Positions 7,964-16,134 of a stretch of DNA of 64,000 nt are shown in pieces. The position numbers were made by a program, and so were the translations under genes. The notes under the pieces are model-generated. The model had not been told where the DNA came from and did no database searches. It was given only the letters and a program-made list of their open reading frames with translations. Within the stretch, counting starts at the first letter, position 1; the number at the start of each line of letters is the position of its first letter. The stretch is from Microbacterium sp. RURRCA19A (lineage in GTDB: Bacteria; Actinomycetota; Actinomycetes; Actinomycetales; Microbacteriaceae), in contig NZ_FTNQ01000001.1 of NCBI RefSeq assembly GCF_900156455.1, positions 1 through 64,000 on the forward strand. The letters are read 5' to 3'.

Positions 7964-9295
7964 TCAGCCCCCGAGCTGTCCCGGATGGGTGAGCCGCCAC
8001 CACAGGGTCGGAGGTTCCAGATCGCCCACGATCTTCAGGTCCGAGGACGCGGTGTGCGGGCCCGCGGTCCAGGTGACGGTTCCGACCGTCTCGCCGTCGG
8101 CCCATATCTGCGGGGTCACGATCGCGACAGAGGGCGTGATCGGTGTGTCGGACCAGGTCCGGATCGCCACCGTGCGGGTGAGGACGACGCGCGCCTCCGC
8201 GCCCCACGCGGTCGTGATGGTGCCGAGGTCCTCACCGGGGGACGCGACCGGGACGTCGTGGAACCCGTCCTGCACGCTCTTCAGGAACGCCGCGACGTCC
8301 TGATCCGTCGAGTCGTGCGTCTCGCCGCCGAGCCGCACCCCGGTGATCTGCAGCGGTGCCTCCATCCCCACGTCGAGCAGCGAGCTGAACAGCAGGTTGA
8401 ACGTGCCCTCACCGAGGTTGCCGGTCTTGAGGCCGCGCACCCCGGCGGTGCCGAGGAGGTCGTTCGTGTTCGTCACGTAGCCCGGTCCGTCCGGCAGCGA
8501 GATCGAGGGGAGCGCGACGATCGCGGCCAGCGCGGCGTGGGACTCGGCGATCTTGCCGAGCGCGACGAGATCGCGCGGCGTCGACGTGTTGCGATCGTCG
8601 AGGCCCGTGGCATCCACGATCCGGGTCGAAGTGAGGCCGTTCGCCTCCAGCCACGCGTTCGCCGCGTCGACGTAGGCGCCCTCGGAGCCATAGCCCCAGC
8701 GCGCGAGGGCGACGGCATAGTTGCTCGCCGAGGGGAGCAGTATCGTGGCGAGCGCGTCGTGGAGGGACAGCGTCGTCCGATCGGGCATCTTCGCGATCGT
8801 CGCTCCCCTCACGTAGAACTGGTCGTAGAGGTCGGTGTCCGCCTCCGTGAACGCCACGGTCGGGCCCGGGTCGTTCGGTCCGTCGAGGGGATGCCGGTCC
8901 AAGACGACGAGAGCGGTGATGAGCTTCGCAACGCTGGCGATGGGGCGCGGGTCGTCGCCCCCGGAAGCGGCCCAGGCGCCATCGTCGTCCGCGCCGAGGT
9001 ACTGCTCGCCGCCGACGACGCTCACGCGCATCGCCCCCGTCGAGGGGAGGCGTACGGCGGCGGCCGCGCCTGCGGTGACGGGGGGCGGCTGGGTCGCCAA
9101 CGTGGGCGCGGGGAGGGGAGCCGAGGATGCCCACCACACGTAACCCCCGGTGCCGAGAGCGGCGACGAGCATCGTGATCAGCACGACGAGGAGCGCGATC
9201 CGACCGGCCCGCCCGGATCCGGATGCCGCCGGCGCGTCGTCCAGCAAATCGGCGAATCGACCCAGTTCGTCGACGTGTTCCGGTGCCTGCCCCAT
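7964..9295 (-). CDS. Membrane-anchored peptidase S11 (D-alanyl-D-alanine carboxypeptidase family)
   Basis: The 443-residue protein has a cytoplasmic N-terminus, one membrane anchor at about 33-55 and a Pro-rich linker, then an extracellular penicillin-binding fold. Motif 1 is SVAK with Ser121 and Lys124, and motif 3 is KTG in VRGLKTGNLG. Motif 2, normally S-x-N, reads PSASNY here, so the Asn is shifted or replaced by Ser. It should trim the terminal D-Ala from peptidoglycan peptides, if active. I chose the ATG at 9295 over the upstream in-frame start at 9358, because homologues with an MGQAPEH-like cytoplasmic start fit better. The gene is convergent with the response regulator, with no gap. 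Confidence 0.85.
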   Translation of the reverse strand: MGQAPEHVDELGRFADLLDDAPAASGSGRAGRIALLVVLITMLVAALGTGGYVWWASSAPLPAPTLATQPPPVTAGAAAAVRLPSTGAMRVSVVGGEQYLGADDDGAWAASGGDDPRPIASVAKLITALVVLDRHPLDGPNDPGPTVAFTEADTDLYDQFYVRGATIAKMPDRTTLSLHDALATILLPSASNYAVALARWGYGSEGAYVDAANAWLEANGLTSTRIVDATGLDDRNTSTPRDLVALGKIAESHAALAAIVALPSISLPDGPGYVTNTNDLLGTAGVRGLKTGNLGEGTFNLLFSSLLDVGMEAPLQITGVRLGGETHDSTDQDVAAFLKSVQDGFHDVPVASPGEDLGTITTAWGAEARVVLTRTVAIRTWSDTPITPSVAIVTPQIWADGETVGTVTWTAGPHTASSDLKIVGDLEPPTLWWRLTHPGQLGG

Positions 9296-9437
9296 CTGTA
9301 CCCCCCGCGTCGAACCTAACCCGTCGGGCTCGCTTCCCCACAACGTCCGGAATATCAACCCCCCGGATCGACCCAGGGGACGCGCCTACCGTGGCGTCAT
9401 TCCGGTACTACCGGTCCACCGAGCGGAAGGAGTCGAC

Positions 9438-9608
9438 ATGGGACTCGACGACAAGATCAAGAACGCCGCAGAAGACGTCGCCGGCAAGGCGAAGGAAGCC
9501 TGGGGCAAGACCACCGACAACGAGCGTCTCGAGGCGGAGGGCAAGGCCGAGCAGACCGAAGCCCACGTCAAGAAGGCCGGAGAGAACGTCAAGGACGCCT
9601 TCAAGTAA
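9438..9608 (+). CDS. CsbD family stress protein
   Basis: This is a 56-residue, highly charged, Lys/Glu/Ala-rich helical protein beginning MGLDDKIKNAAEDVAGKAKE, the standard CsbD pattern. CsbD proteins are induced by general stress in many bacteria; their molecular role is not settled. The ATG is preceded by AAGGAG at 9427-9432. A strong terminator follows 13 bases after the stop, so it is a single-gene unit. Confidence 0.9.
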   Translation: MGLDDKIKNAAEDVAGKAKEAWGKTTDNERLEAEGKAEQTEAHVKKAGENVKDAFK

Positions 9609-9621
9609 ACCGTCCTGCGGG

Positions 9622-9646
9622 CGCCCCGACCCTTCCGGTCGGGGCG
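9622..9646 (+). terminator. Rho-independent terminator after the CsbD gene
   Basis: CGCCCCGACC at 9622-9631 pairs with GGTCGGGGCG at 9637-9646 around a five-base loop, followed by TTCGTCGTTT. Confidence 0.85.
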
Positions 9647-9673
9647 TTCGTCGTTTCGGCGCTCCGAGATCGG

Positions 9674-9679
9674 GATAAT
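9674..9679 (+). promoter_or_regulatory. -10 box (GATAAT) of a leaderless promoter
   Basis: GATAAT ends six bases before the ATG at 9686, which puts the transcription start on the start codon. No ribosome binding site is present. Confidence 0.6.
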
Positions 9680-9685
9680 GGCCGG

Positions 9686-10651
9686 ATGACCGATGTCGCC
9701 GTGTCCGTGACCACCGCCGTGTCCGGAACCCCCGTCGTCCTCCGCGCCCACGGCTACGAAGCCGCGATCGCGAGCGTGGGCGCTTCCCTCCGTTCCCTGA
9801 CCCACGAGGGGCGCGACCTCGTCGTGCCGTTCGCGGCTGACGAAGTGCGCCCCGCCTTCCGCGGTGCGACTCTCGCGCCCTGGCCCAACCGCGTCGTCGA
9901 CGGCGTGTACCGCTTCGGCGGCGACGAGCATCGTCTCGCCCTCACCGAACCGAACCGCGGGCACGCTCTGCACGGTCTGCTCGGCTGGGCGGACTGGTCG
10001 ATCGTGCAGGTCGACGAGGCGTCGGTCACGCTGAGCGCGACCGTTCCCGCACAGGTCGGCTACCCCTGGTGGGTCGAGGTGTCGACGACCTACCGGCTGA
10101 ACGCCGACGGTCTGACGCAAACGGTCCGCGCGACCAATCTTTCGGACACCCCGGCTCCGTGGGGGACCGGCCCGCACCCCTACCTCGTCGCGGGTTCCGG
10201 TGACCTGGACTCGTGGACCCTCCACTTGCCGGCCGACACCGTGCTCGAGGTCACACCGGACCGCCTCGCCCCCGTGGCCGTGGCATCCGTCACCGTCGAC
10301 GCCGAGCGCTTCGATTTCCGCGAGCCCCGCGTTCTCGGCGCCGTCGAGATCGACCACGCCTACACCGACCTGATCCGGGATGCCGACGGCCGGGCGACGG
10401 TCACGCTCAGCGACCCGTCCGGGACCGGTGTGGCGATGACGTGGGACGCGGGCTGCCCGTGGGTCCAGATCCACACGGCCGACCTGCCGGCCGGGCCCGG
10501 AACCCCCGGCCACCGCGCGGGACTCGCCGTCGAGCCCATGACGTGCGCGCCCGACGCGTTCAACGACGATGCCTACGCCTTCGCGACCGGCCTCATCGCC
10601 GTGGCCCCGGGTGAGAGCCACGAGGTCGGCTGGACGATCTCCGCGCGCTGA
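9686..10651 (+). CDS. Aldose 1-epimerase (galactose mutarotase) family protein
   Basis: The 321-residue protein follows the GalM/YeaD-like fold. An NRVVDGVYRFGG stretch and the His-containing NRGHALHGLLGW come first, then the second catalytic-type His in GTGPHPYL. The presumed base Glu is in GLAVEPMTC near the C-terminus. It interconverts alpha and beta anomers of free hexoses such as glucose or galactose in the cytoplasm. The gene stands alone between two terminators and has a leaderless-type promoter. Substrate specificity within the family cannot be judged. Confidence 0.88.
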   Translation: MTDVAVSVTTAVSGTPVVLRAHGYEAAIASVGASLRSLTHEGRDLVVPFAADEVRPAFRGATLAPWPNRVVDGVYRFGGDEHRLALTEPNRGHALHGLLGWADWSIVQVDEASVTLSATVPAQVGYPWWVEVSTTYRLNADGLTQTVRATNLSDTPAPWGTGPHPYLVAGSGDLDSWTLHLPADTVLEVTPDRLAPVAVASVTVDAERFDFREPRVLGAVEIDHAYTDLIRDADGRATVTLSDPSGTGVAMTWDAGCPWVQIHTADLPAGPGTPGHRAGLAVEPMTCAPDAFNDDAYAFATGLIAVAPGESHEVGWTISAR

Positions 10652-10657
10652 GATGAA

Positions 10658-10695
10658 ACGACGCCGCCCCGGTCTCGCGACCGGGGCGGCGTCGT
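10658..10695. terminator. Strong bidirectional terminator
   Basis: ACGACGCCGCCCCGGTC at 10658-10674 is perfectly complementary to 10679-10695 with a four-base TCGC loop. This 17-bp stem lies between the convergent epimerase and zinc-ribbon genes. Confidence 0.9.
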
Positions 10696-10705
10696 TCTGC
10701 GCGGA

Positions 10706-11113
10706 TCAGACGACCTGCGCGCCGCACATGCCGCAGTCGCCGCCGGCCGAGACCTCGACGAAGCAGTCCGGGCACATCGCCCGCGTGGGGCGGTCAGTGA
10801 CCGGGGTGGCCTTCGGCGAGGAGGGGCGTCGCTCGGCCCGTGGGGCCGACGCGCGCGTCTTCTTCAGCTCGATCGGAGCCGGCGGCGCGGGCGCGGGCGC
10901 CGGCTTGTGCGCATCGCAATAGAAACGGACGAACCCGCCGTGGTGCTTCGGGTGGCGGTGCTTGACCGCCCACAGCTCGGTGCGCTCGAGCAGCACACCG
11001 TCGGCTCCGCACCCGACGCAGCGGGTGGGCTCACCGGGGACGACATCGGCGACGACGACGGGGACGTCGAAGGCGATGGCATCCCGCCAATCCGCGGACG
11101 AGACGATCTTCAT
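10706..11113 (-). CDS. Small protein with two Cys clusters, probably zinc-binding
   Basis: The 135-residue protein has a first cluster, CVGCG, near residue 32, and a second, CPDCFVEVSAGGDCGMCG, near the C-terminus. The second has two CxxC knuckles and looks like a zinc ribbon. Between them is a linker rich in Pro, Ala and Lys that is probably disordered. A His-rich stretch (KHRHPKHHGGF) may add ligands. Similar short proteins occur in other Microbacteriaceae and are sometimes labelled glucose-6-phosphate dehydrogenase, which nothing in this sequence supports. Function unknown. Confidence 0.75.
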   Translation of the reverse strand: MKIVSSADWRDAIAFDVPVVVADVVPGEPTRCVGCGADGVLLERTELWAVKHRHPKHHGGFVRFYCDAHKPAPAPAPPAPIELKKTRASAPRAERRPSSPKATPVTDRPTRAMCPDCFVEVSAGGDCGMCGAQVV

Positions 11114-11288
11114 GGGGGACCCTTCTTCGGCGGTTCGGGCCGCCTCACTCTCCACGGTACGCGCCCTCGGGGGCATGCGGGGACGACCGTCGTGTGCACA
11201 GGGGGGTGGACAGCGTCGGAGAGCCCCCCGATAGGTTGGAGGGAATTCCCCCCGCGTCGCCTCGGGCGGCGCCCATCGAAGGAGAAGC

Positions 11289-12698
11289 ATGGAAATCGCC
11301 GCCCTCGGGGCGATCGGTCTCGTCGTCGTCATCGCGCTCGTCGTCGTTATCGTCGTCATCCTGATCATCGCCGGGCTCATTCGCGGGTGGTACCGCGTCG
11401 CCAAGGCGGACGAAGCCCTGGTCATCGTCGGTAAGCGCCAGAGAGCCGCCGACGGCAACTCCTCGCGCATCACCGTCATCACCGGGGGCGGCGCGATCGT
11501 GAACCCCCTCACGCAGCGCGGCGAGATGATCTCGCTGCGCGCCCGCCAGATCAAGATGGAGCCGACGGCGCAGTCGTCGAACGGTGTCACCGTGAACGTG
11601 AGCGGCGTCGCCCTGGTGAAGATCGGTTCCGATCCGGAATCGGTGCGTCGGGCGGCCGAACGTTTCGCCTCGCAAGACAAGGCCATCGAGCAGTTCACGA
11701 CGGAGCAGCTCGAAGGCGCCCTCCGCGGCGTCGTCGCGACGCTGACGGTCGAGGAGCTCATGCGCGACCGGCAGCGTCTCTCGGACCAGATCGCCGAGGG
11801 CATCAAGGCTGACCTGTCGTCGCAGGGGCTCATCCTCGACTCGTTCCAGATCCAGGGCGTCACCGACGGCAACGGCTACATCGCCGCCCTCGGCGCCACC
11901 GAGGTCGAGCGCGTCAAGCGCGAGGCCGAGGTCGCCCGCATCAACGCGGTGCGCGAGATCCGTGCGCGGCAGATCGCCACCGACGAGGCGAACCTCATCG
12001 AGCAGACCGCGCTCGACAAGAACAGCGCCGCGGCGAAGGCCGAGGTCGGACGCGCCAACGCCGAGGCCGAGCAGGCCGAGGCGCTGACGCGGGCCGAGCG
12101 TCGGCAGGCCGTCCTGCAGCAGGAGGCGCAGAACACCCAGGCGCGGCTGGAGTCCGAGGTTTCCCGCGTCGCCGACGCCGATCTGTACCAGCGCCAGAAG
12201 GATGCCGACGCCGAGGCGTACGCGCAGATCAAGGCCGCCGAGGCGCGGGCGCAGATCGCCGAGCAGGAAGCCGCCGCCGTGCGCGTGCGCGCCGAAGCCG
12301 ACGCGCAGGCCGTCCGTCTGGCCGGTGAGGCCCGGGCCGAGGCGATCCGCGCGGAGGCGGAAGCGCTCTCGCACAACCAGGAGGCCCTGCTCGCGCAGCG
12401 CGCGCTCGAGGCCCTCGTCCCGATGATGGCCGAGTTCGCCAAGGGCTACGACCGCGTCGGCAACGTCACGGTGCTCGGCGGCGAAGGGGCCAGCGGCCAC
12501 CTCGCCGCGGAGTCTGCGGCGGGCCTCCGCTCGTCGTTCGAGGCGGTGCGCGCGGCGACCGGCATCGACCTGACCGCGATCATCCAGGGGCGCGCCGTGG
12601 CCGACGCCTTCGCCGACGCATCGCGGCGCCCGGTCGAGCCGGAGCCTGCTCCGGCGGCCCCGGCGACGGCACCGACCGCATCCGAGCCGGGAGCCTGA
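11289..12698 (+). CDS. Flotillin-like SPFH domain protein
   Basis: The 469-residue protein has an N-terminal membrane hairpin or anchor (about residues 5-30, almost pure Val/Ile) and an SPFH/band-7 domain (about 35-200). A long Ala/Glu/Arg coiled coil follows (about 205-370, with repeated EAE and RAE units), then an Ala/Pro tail. This is the architecture of flotillins, which scaffold membrane microdomains and affect membrane fluidity. The ATG follows GAAGGAGAAGC, a good ribosome binding site. The downstream DNA glycosylase starts 13 bases after the stop and is probably in the same transcript. Confidence 0.92.
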   Translation: MEIAALGAIGLVVVIALVVVIVVILIIAGLIRGWYRVAKADEALVIVGKRQRAADGNSSRITVITGGGAIVNPLTQRGEMISLRARQIKMEPTAQSSNGVTVNVSGVALVKIGSDPESVRRAAERFASQDKAIEQFTTEQLEGALRGVVATLTVEELMRDRQRLSDQIAEGIKADLSSQGLILDSFQIQGVTDGNGYIAALGATEVERVKREAEVARINAVREIRARQIATDEANLIEQTALDKNSAAAKAEVGRANAEAEQAEALTRAERRQAVLQQEAQNTQARLESEVSRVADADLYQRQKDADAEAYAQIKAAEARAQIAEQEAAAVRVRAEADAQAVRLAGEARAEAIRAEAEALSHNQEALLAQRALEALVPMMAEFAKGYDRVGNVTVLGGEGASGHLAAESAAGLRSSFEAVRAATGIDLTAIIQGRAVADAFADASRRPVEPEPAPAAPATAPTASEPGA

Positions 12699-12711
12699 GG
12701 AGCGCGCGACC

Positions 12712-13530
12712 GTGCCCGAGGCTCCCGAGGTCGAGGCGCTCACGCTGTTCCTGCGTGAGCGCCTCACCGGACGTGTCGTCGTCGCCGCGGAGCTGGCGGA
12801 GTTCCGCGCGCTGAAGACGCGGGCCCGCCCCCTCGAACGGCTCGTCGGGCGGTCGGTGACCGGGGTCTCCCGCTACGGGAAGCACATCGACGTCGATCTG
12901 GACGGAGCCCACCTCGCGATCGGATTCGGTCGCGCCGGCTGGGCGACGTGGAGCGAGGGTGACGTGGCATCCGCTCCGCCCGAAGGGGCGGCTCTGATCG
13001 CGAGCGTGACCTTCGACGACGGGGCGCTCGGCATCACCGACGCGGGCGGCTGGCTGTCCGTGCAGCTGCACGTCGTCGCCGACCCGCTCGACGTCCCCGC
13101 CGTGGCCAAGCTCGGACTGGATGCCGCCGACCCGGCGTTCTCGCGGGAAGACCTCGCCCACGCCCTCGGGACGCGGCGGAAACAGCTGAAGGCGCTGCTG
13201 CAGGAGCAGGAGTCGCTCGCGGGCATCGGCAACGCCTACTCGGACGAGATCCTCTTCGTCGCGCGGCTCTCGCCCTCGGCGCACGCCGCGTCCCTCAGTG
13301 AAGACGAAGTGACCCGTCTGCACGCGGCGCTGCGCGAGGTGCTCGACGAGGCGGTCGCCGCGCGGCGGAACGTGCCGATCGCGCAGCAGAAGGCGGCGAA
13401 GGTCGCGGCGATGCGCGTGCACGGCCGTACCGGCGAGCCCTGCCCGGACGGCGACGGAGTGATCGAGGACATCCCCGGCACGAAGGGCGGTGGTCAGTGG
13501 TGTCCGTCGTGTCAGGCATCACCGGCCTGA
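12712..13530 (+). CDS. Fpg/Nei family DNA glycosylase with an incomplete zinc finger
   Basis: The 272-residue product begins GTG-CCC-GAG, giving MPEAPEVEAL. Removal of Met would expose the catalytic Pro of this family, with the essential Glu next to it. A conserved Lys sits in SRYGKHIDVDL, and the helix-two-turn-helix reads LAGIGNAYSDEILF. These enzymes excise oxidised bases and nick abasic sites. The C-terminal zinc finger should carry CxxC...CxxC; here the first pair is only EPCPDGDG (one Cys), while the second, WCPSCQ, is intact. The finger may therefore be zinc-less or use another ligand. It lies in operon behind the flotillin gene. Confidence 0.88.
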   Translation: MPEAPEVEALTLFLRERLTGRVVVAAELAEFRALKTRARPLERLVGRSVTGVSRYGKHIDVDLDGAHLAIGFGRAGWATWSEGDVASAPPEGAALIASVTFDDGALGITDAGGWLSVQLHVVADPLDVPAVAKLGLDAADPAFSREDLAHALGTRRKQLKALLQEQESLAGIGNAYSDEILFVARLSPSAHAASLSEDEVTRLHAALREVLDEAVAARRNVPIAQQKAAKVAAMRVHGRTGEPCPDGDGVIEDIPGTKGGGQWCPSCQASPA

Positions 13531-13537
13531 AGGAAGC

Positions 13538-13565
13538 GGGGTCCCGAGCCGCAGCCCGAGACCCC
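13538..13565. terminator. Hairpin between convergent genes
   Basis: GGGGTC at 13538-13543 pairs with GACCCC at 13560-13565, with further partial pairing inside. It sits between the glycosylase and DJ-1 gene ends. The stem is imperfect. Confidence 0.5.
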
Positions 13566-13580
13566 ACGAGAGTGCGACGT

Positions 13581-14129
13581 TCAGGCCGTCTGGCCGGCGT
13601 GCTTCCCCTCGGCGACCTCTTCGATCAGCTTCGCGTTGAACGCCGGCAGATCGTCGGGGTTGCGGCTCGAGACGAGGCCCTGGTCGACGTGGACCTCCTC
13701 GTCGACCCACGTGGCTCCGGCGTTGCGCAGGTCCGTCTGCAGCGTCGGGTAGCTCGTCAGCGTGCGACCCTTCAGCACGTCGGCCTCGGTCAGGATCCAT
13801 CCACCGTGGCAGATGACGGCGACCGGCTTATGCTGGTCGAAGAACGCACGGGCGAAGTGCACGGCGTCCTTCACGATGCGGATGTCGTCCGCGTTCTGCA
13901 CGCCGCCGGGGAGGACCAGCGCGTCGAAGTCGTCGGCCGTGGCGGATCCGACGGGCAGGTCGATCTTCTGCTCGTGACCCTTCTCGCCCGTGACCGAGCC
14001 TTCGGCGGGGGACACGAGCACCGCCTCGGCACCGGCGGACGTGACCGCGTCCCACGGACTCGTGAGCTCGCTGTCTTCGAAGCCGTCGGTGAGCAGGAAG
14101 GCGATGCGCTTTCCGGTGAGGTCCGTCAT
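13581..14129 (-). CDS. DJ-1/PfpI family protein (type 1 glutamine amidotransferase-like)
   Basis: The 182-residue protein has the nucleophile elbow AVICHGGWIL with the reactive Cys near residue 106. A Glu lies in TDGFEDSE near the N-terminus and an LPGG turn follows in DALVLPGGVQ, as in PfpI/YhbO-type proteins. Members act as glyoxalases, chaperones or general stress proteins, and the exact activity is not predictable. The ATG at 14129 is preceded on its strand by GAGAGGAGT, a convincing ribosome binding site. The gene is monocistronic. Confidence 0.9.
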   Translation of the reverse strand: MTDLTGKRIAFLLTDGFEDSELTSPWDAVTSAGAEAVLVSPAEGSVTGEKGHEQKIDLPVGSATADDFDALVLPGGVQNADDIRIVKDAVHFARAFFDQHKPVAVICHGGWILTEADVLKGRTLTSYPTLQTDLRNAGATWVDEEVHVDQGLVSSRNPDDLPAFNAKLIEEVAEGKHAGQTA

Positions 14130-14267
14130 GGGGACTCCTCTCGATGGGGGCGGGGATGCCACCACGCTAGGAAGGGTCCTGAAGCCGCGGGCGGGGGTTG
14201 CGGATGCCGAGCGCCCGGGCTAGCGGAGCGTGGCGGAGACCGCGGCCCGTTCGGGCGCGCGCGGGCG

Positions 14268-14273
14268 TAGCAT
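14268..14273 (+). promoter_or_regulatory. -10 box (TAGCAT) of a leaderless promoter
   Basis: TAGCAT is followed by six bases (GGAGGG) and then the ATG at 14280. This spacing is the same as at other leaderless genes here, which supports the small ORF downstream. Confidence 0.5.
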
Positions 14274-14279
14274 GGAGGG

Positions 14280-14411
14280 ATGTCCGGTGAGACCACCCCT
14301 GAAACCGAGACGCCGTCGAAGCCGCTGATCGCGTTGCTGACGCCCCCGGCCGACGACGACGCCCCCGCTGCCTCCCGCTGCTGCGGCGGCGGTTCCTGCT
14401 CGCTGAACTGA
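14280..14411 (+). CDS. Small 43-residue protein with a C-terminal Cys cluster
   Basis: The frame starts at an ATG six bases after a TAGCAT -10 box and ends at a TGA at 14409-14411. It reads MSGETTPETETPSKPLIALL, then a Pro/Asp-rich linker, and ends with ASRCCGGGSCSLN. The RCCGGGSC tail could bind a metal or an Fe-S cluster, or be modified. The codon pattern has GC-rich third positions, like real genes nearby. It lies in the otherwise empty 320-base gap between the DJ-1 and exporter genes. I know no family for it. Confidence 0.55.
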   Translation: MSGETTPETETPSKPLIALLTPPADDDAPAASRCCGGGSCSLN

Positions 14412-14448
14412 CCGCGGCCCCGACGGGACGTCGAGTCCCCGGCGCCGA

Positions 14449-15939
14449 TCAGTGCGCCGGCATCGGAGCCCCGTCGATCTGATCGGCGGGCTTGCGGATC
14501 AGGAACGCGCCGACGATGAGCGGCAGCGAGACGATCGCCGCGACCATGAACGCCGTCCGAGCGCCCGCCGCGTCGCCCTCGACCCCGCCGCCGGCTGCGG
14601 CCGAGACGCTCGACATCAGTGTGACGAGCAGTGCGATGCCCGCTGCGCCCGCGACCTGCTGAACGGTGCCGACGACCGCGGAACCGTACGAGTAGAAGCG
14701 GGGCTCGAGCGAGCCGAGGGATGCCGTGAACAGCGGCGTGAACGACAGGGCGAGCCCGATCGACAGCACGGTCTGCGCCACGACGAGCAGCACGAACGAC
14801 GTGTCGGTGCCCACGGTCGCGTAGAACCACAGCACGGCGCTCGTGATGACCGCGCCGGGGATCAGCAGGATCTGCGTGCCGCGGCGATCGTAGATACGGC
14901 CGATGAGCGGACCCGCGAGGCCCATCGCGAGAGACCCGGGGAGAACCGCGAGGCCCGTCTCGAGCGCGGTGCGTCCGAGGACGTTCTGCAGGTAGAGCGG
15001 TACGAGCGTGATCGCCCCGAAGAACGCGAGCGACATCACCCCGAGCTGCACGACCGAGAGCGTGAAGTTGAGCGAGCGGAACACGCGCAGATCGAGCAGC
15101 GCGGCATCCGTGCGCTGCAGGCGCACCTGCCGCCATCCGAACAGCGCCAGGGCGACGACGCCGATGGTGAACGAGGCGACGAGCGTCACCGTCGCGGTGG
15201 CACCGGCAGCGCCGGCATCCGTCGAACCGCCGTGTCCGCCGCCGATCTGGCTGAGGCCGAACACCACGCCGCCGAAACCGAGCGCCGAAAGGACGACCGA
15301 GAGGACGTCGATGGGAGCTTCTCGGGTCTCGCCGAGGTTTCGGATCCAGCGGGCACCGACGAAGAGCGAGATCAGGGCGATGGGGAGGACGATCCCGAAG
15401 ATCCAGTGCCAGCCGAGCGAGTCGAGGACGACGCCCGACATGGTCGGGCCGATCGCCGGAGCGAGCGCCATCACGATGCTGACACGGCCCATCATGCGCC
15501 CGCGGTGCTGCGGCGGGACGATCGTCATGAGGGTCGTCATGAGCAGCGGCATCATCATCGCCGTGCCCGACGCCTGGATGACCCGCGCGGTGACGAGCAG
15601 TTCGAACCCGGGGGAGAGGAACGCCACGAGCGTGCCGAGCGAGAACAGCGTCATCGCCGTGATGAAGATCTGGCGCGTGGTGTAGCGCTGGAGCAGGAAG
15701 CCGGTGACGGGGATGACCACCGCCATCGTCAGCATGAACGCCGTCGTCAACCACTGGGCCGCGACCGCCGTGATGCTCAGATCGCGGATGAGGTGCGGAA
15801 TCGCCACGTTCATCGTGGTCTCGTTGAGAATCGCCACGAACGCCGCCACGAGCAGCAGCCAGATGACGCGGTTCTGTTCGGAGGTCACCCCCGACGCGGT
15901 CGTCGGGGCAGCGGTGGGGGTTCCGGTGGTGGCGGCCAT
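14449..15939 (-). CDS. DHA2-family drug:H+ antiporter (EmrB/QacA type)
   Basis: The 496-residue protein has about 14 membrane segments. It carries the DHA2 marker VAILNETTMNVAIPHL in segment 1, the motif A-like loop and the motif C-like stretch ALAPAIGPTMSGVVLD. It should export toxic hydrophobic compounds using the proton gradient. The upstream in-frame start at 15951 is a TTG without a ribosome binding site, so the ATG at 15939 was taken. No linked regulator is seen, and the substrate is unknown. Confidence 0.9.
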   Translation of the reverse strand: MAATTGTPTAAPTTASGVTSEQNRVIWLLLVAAFVAILNETTMNVAIPHLIRDLSITAVAAQWLTTAFMLTMAVVIPVTGFLLQRYTTRQIFITAMTLFSLGTLVAFLSPGFELLVTARVIQASGTAMMMPLLMTTLMTIVPPQHRGRMMGRVSIVMALAPAIGPTMSGVVLDSLGWHWIFGIVLPIALISLFVGARWIRNLGETREAPIDVLSVVLSALGFGGVVFGLSQIGGGHGGSTDAGAAGATATVTLVASFTIGVVALALFGWRQVRLQRTDAALLDLRVFRSLNFTLSVVQLGVMSLAFFGAITLVPLYLQNVLGRTALETGLAVLPGSLAMGLAGPLIGRIYDRRGTQILLIPGAVITSAVLWFYATVGTDTSFVLLVVAQTVLSIGLALSFTPLFTASLGSLEPRFYSYGSAVVGTVQQVAGAAGIALLVTLMSSVSAAAGGGVEGDAAGARTAFMVAAIVSLPLIVGAFLIRKPADQIDGAPMPAH

Positions 15940-16121
15940 GGCGAGATCCAATCCAGGGAGGGCGTCGTGGCGTCACGGAAGGCGACGGACGTGGGGAGAA
16001 ACCGCCGAGCGCGGCCTCGTATTCCCGGTCGGCCGGCGGGGGCGGGTCTCGAGCGGTGTGGGGGGAGTCTATCGAGGACCTATGACATCGGCTCGTGCGT
16101 CCGGGTGTCCGTGGGCGGACG

Positions 16122-16127
16122 TAGGCT
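16122..16127 (+). promoter_or_regulatory. -10 box (TAGGCT) of a probable leaderless promoter
   Basis: TAGGCT ends seven bases before the ATG at 16135. No ribosome binding site is present between them. Confidence 0.5.
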
Positions 16128-16134
16128 GACGCGC

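Noticed and set aside
10706-11113. Glucose-6-phosphate dehydrogenase label for the small Cys-rich protein
   Set aside because: 135 residues with two Cys clusters and no dehydrogenase motif cannot be that enzyme.
14452-16134. Upstream extension of the ABC exporter frame
   Set aside because: It is antisense to the DHA2 exporter, and the real exporter begins at the ATG at 16135 with a typical leader and a -10 box.
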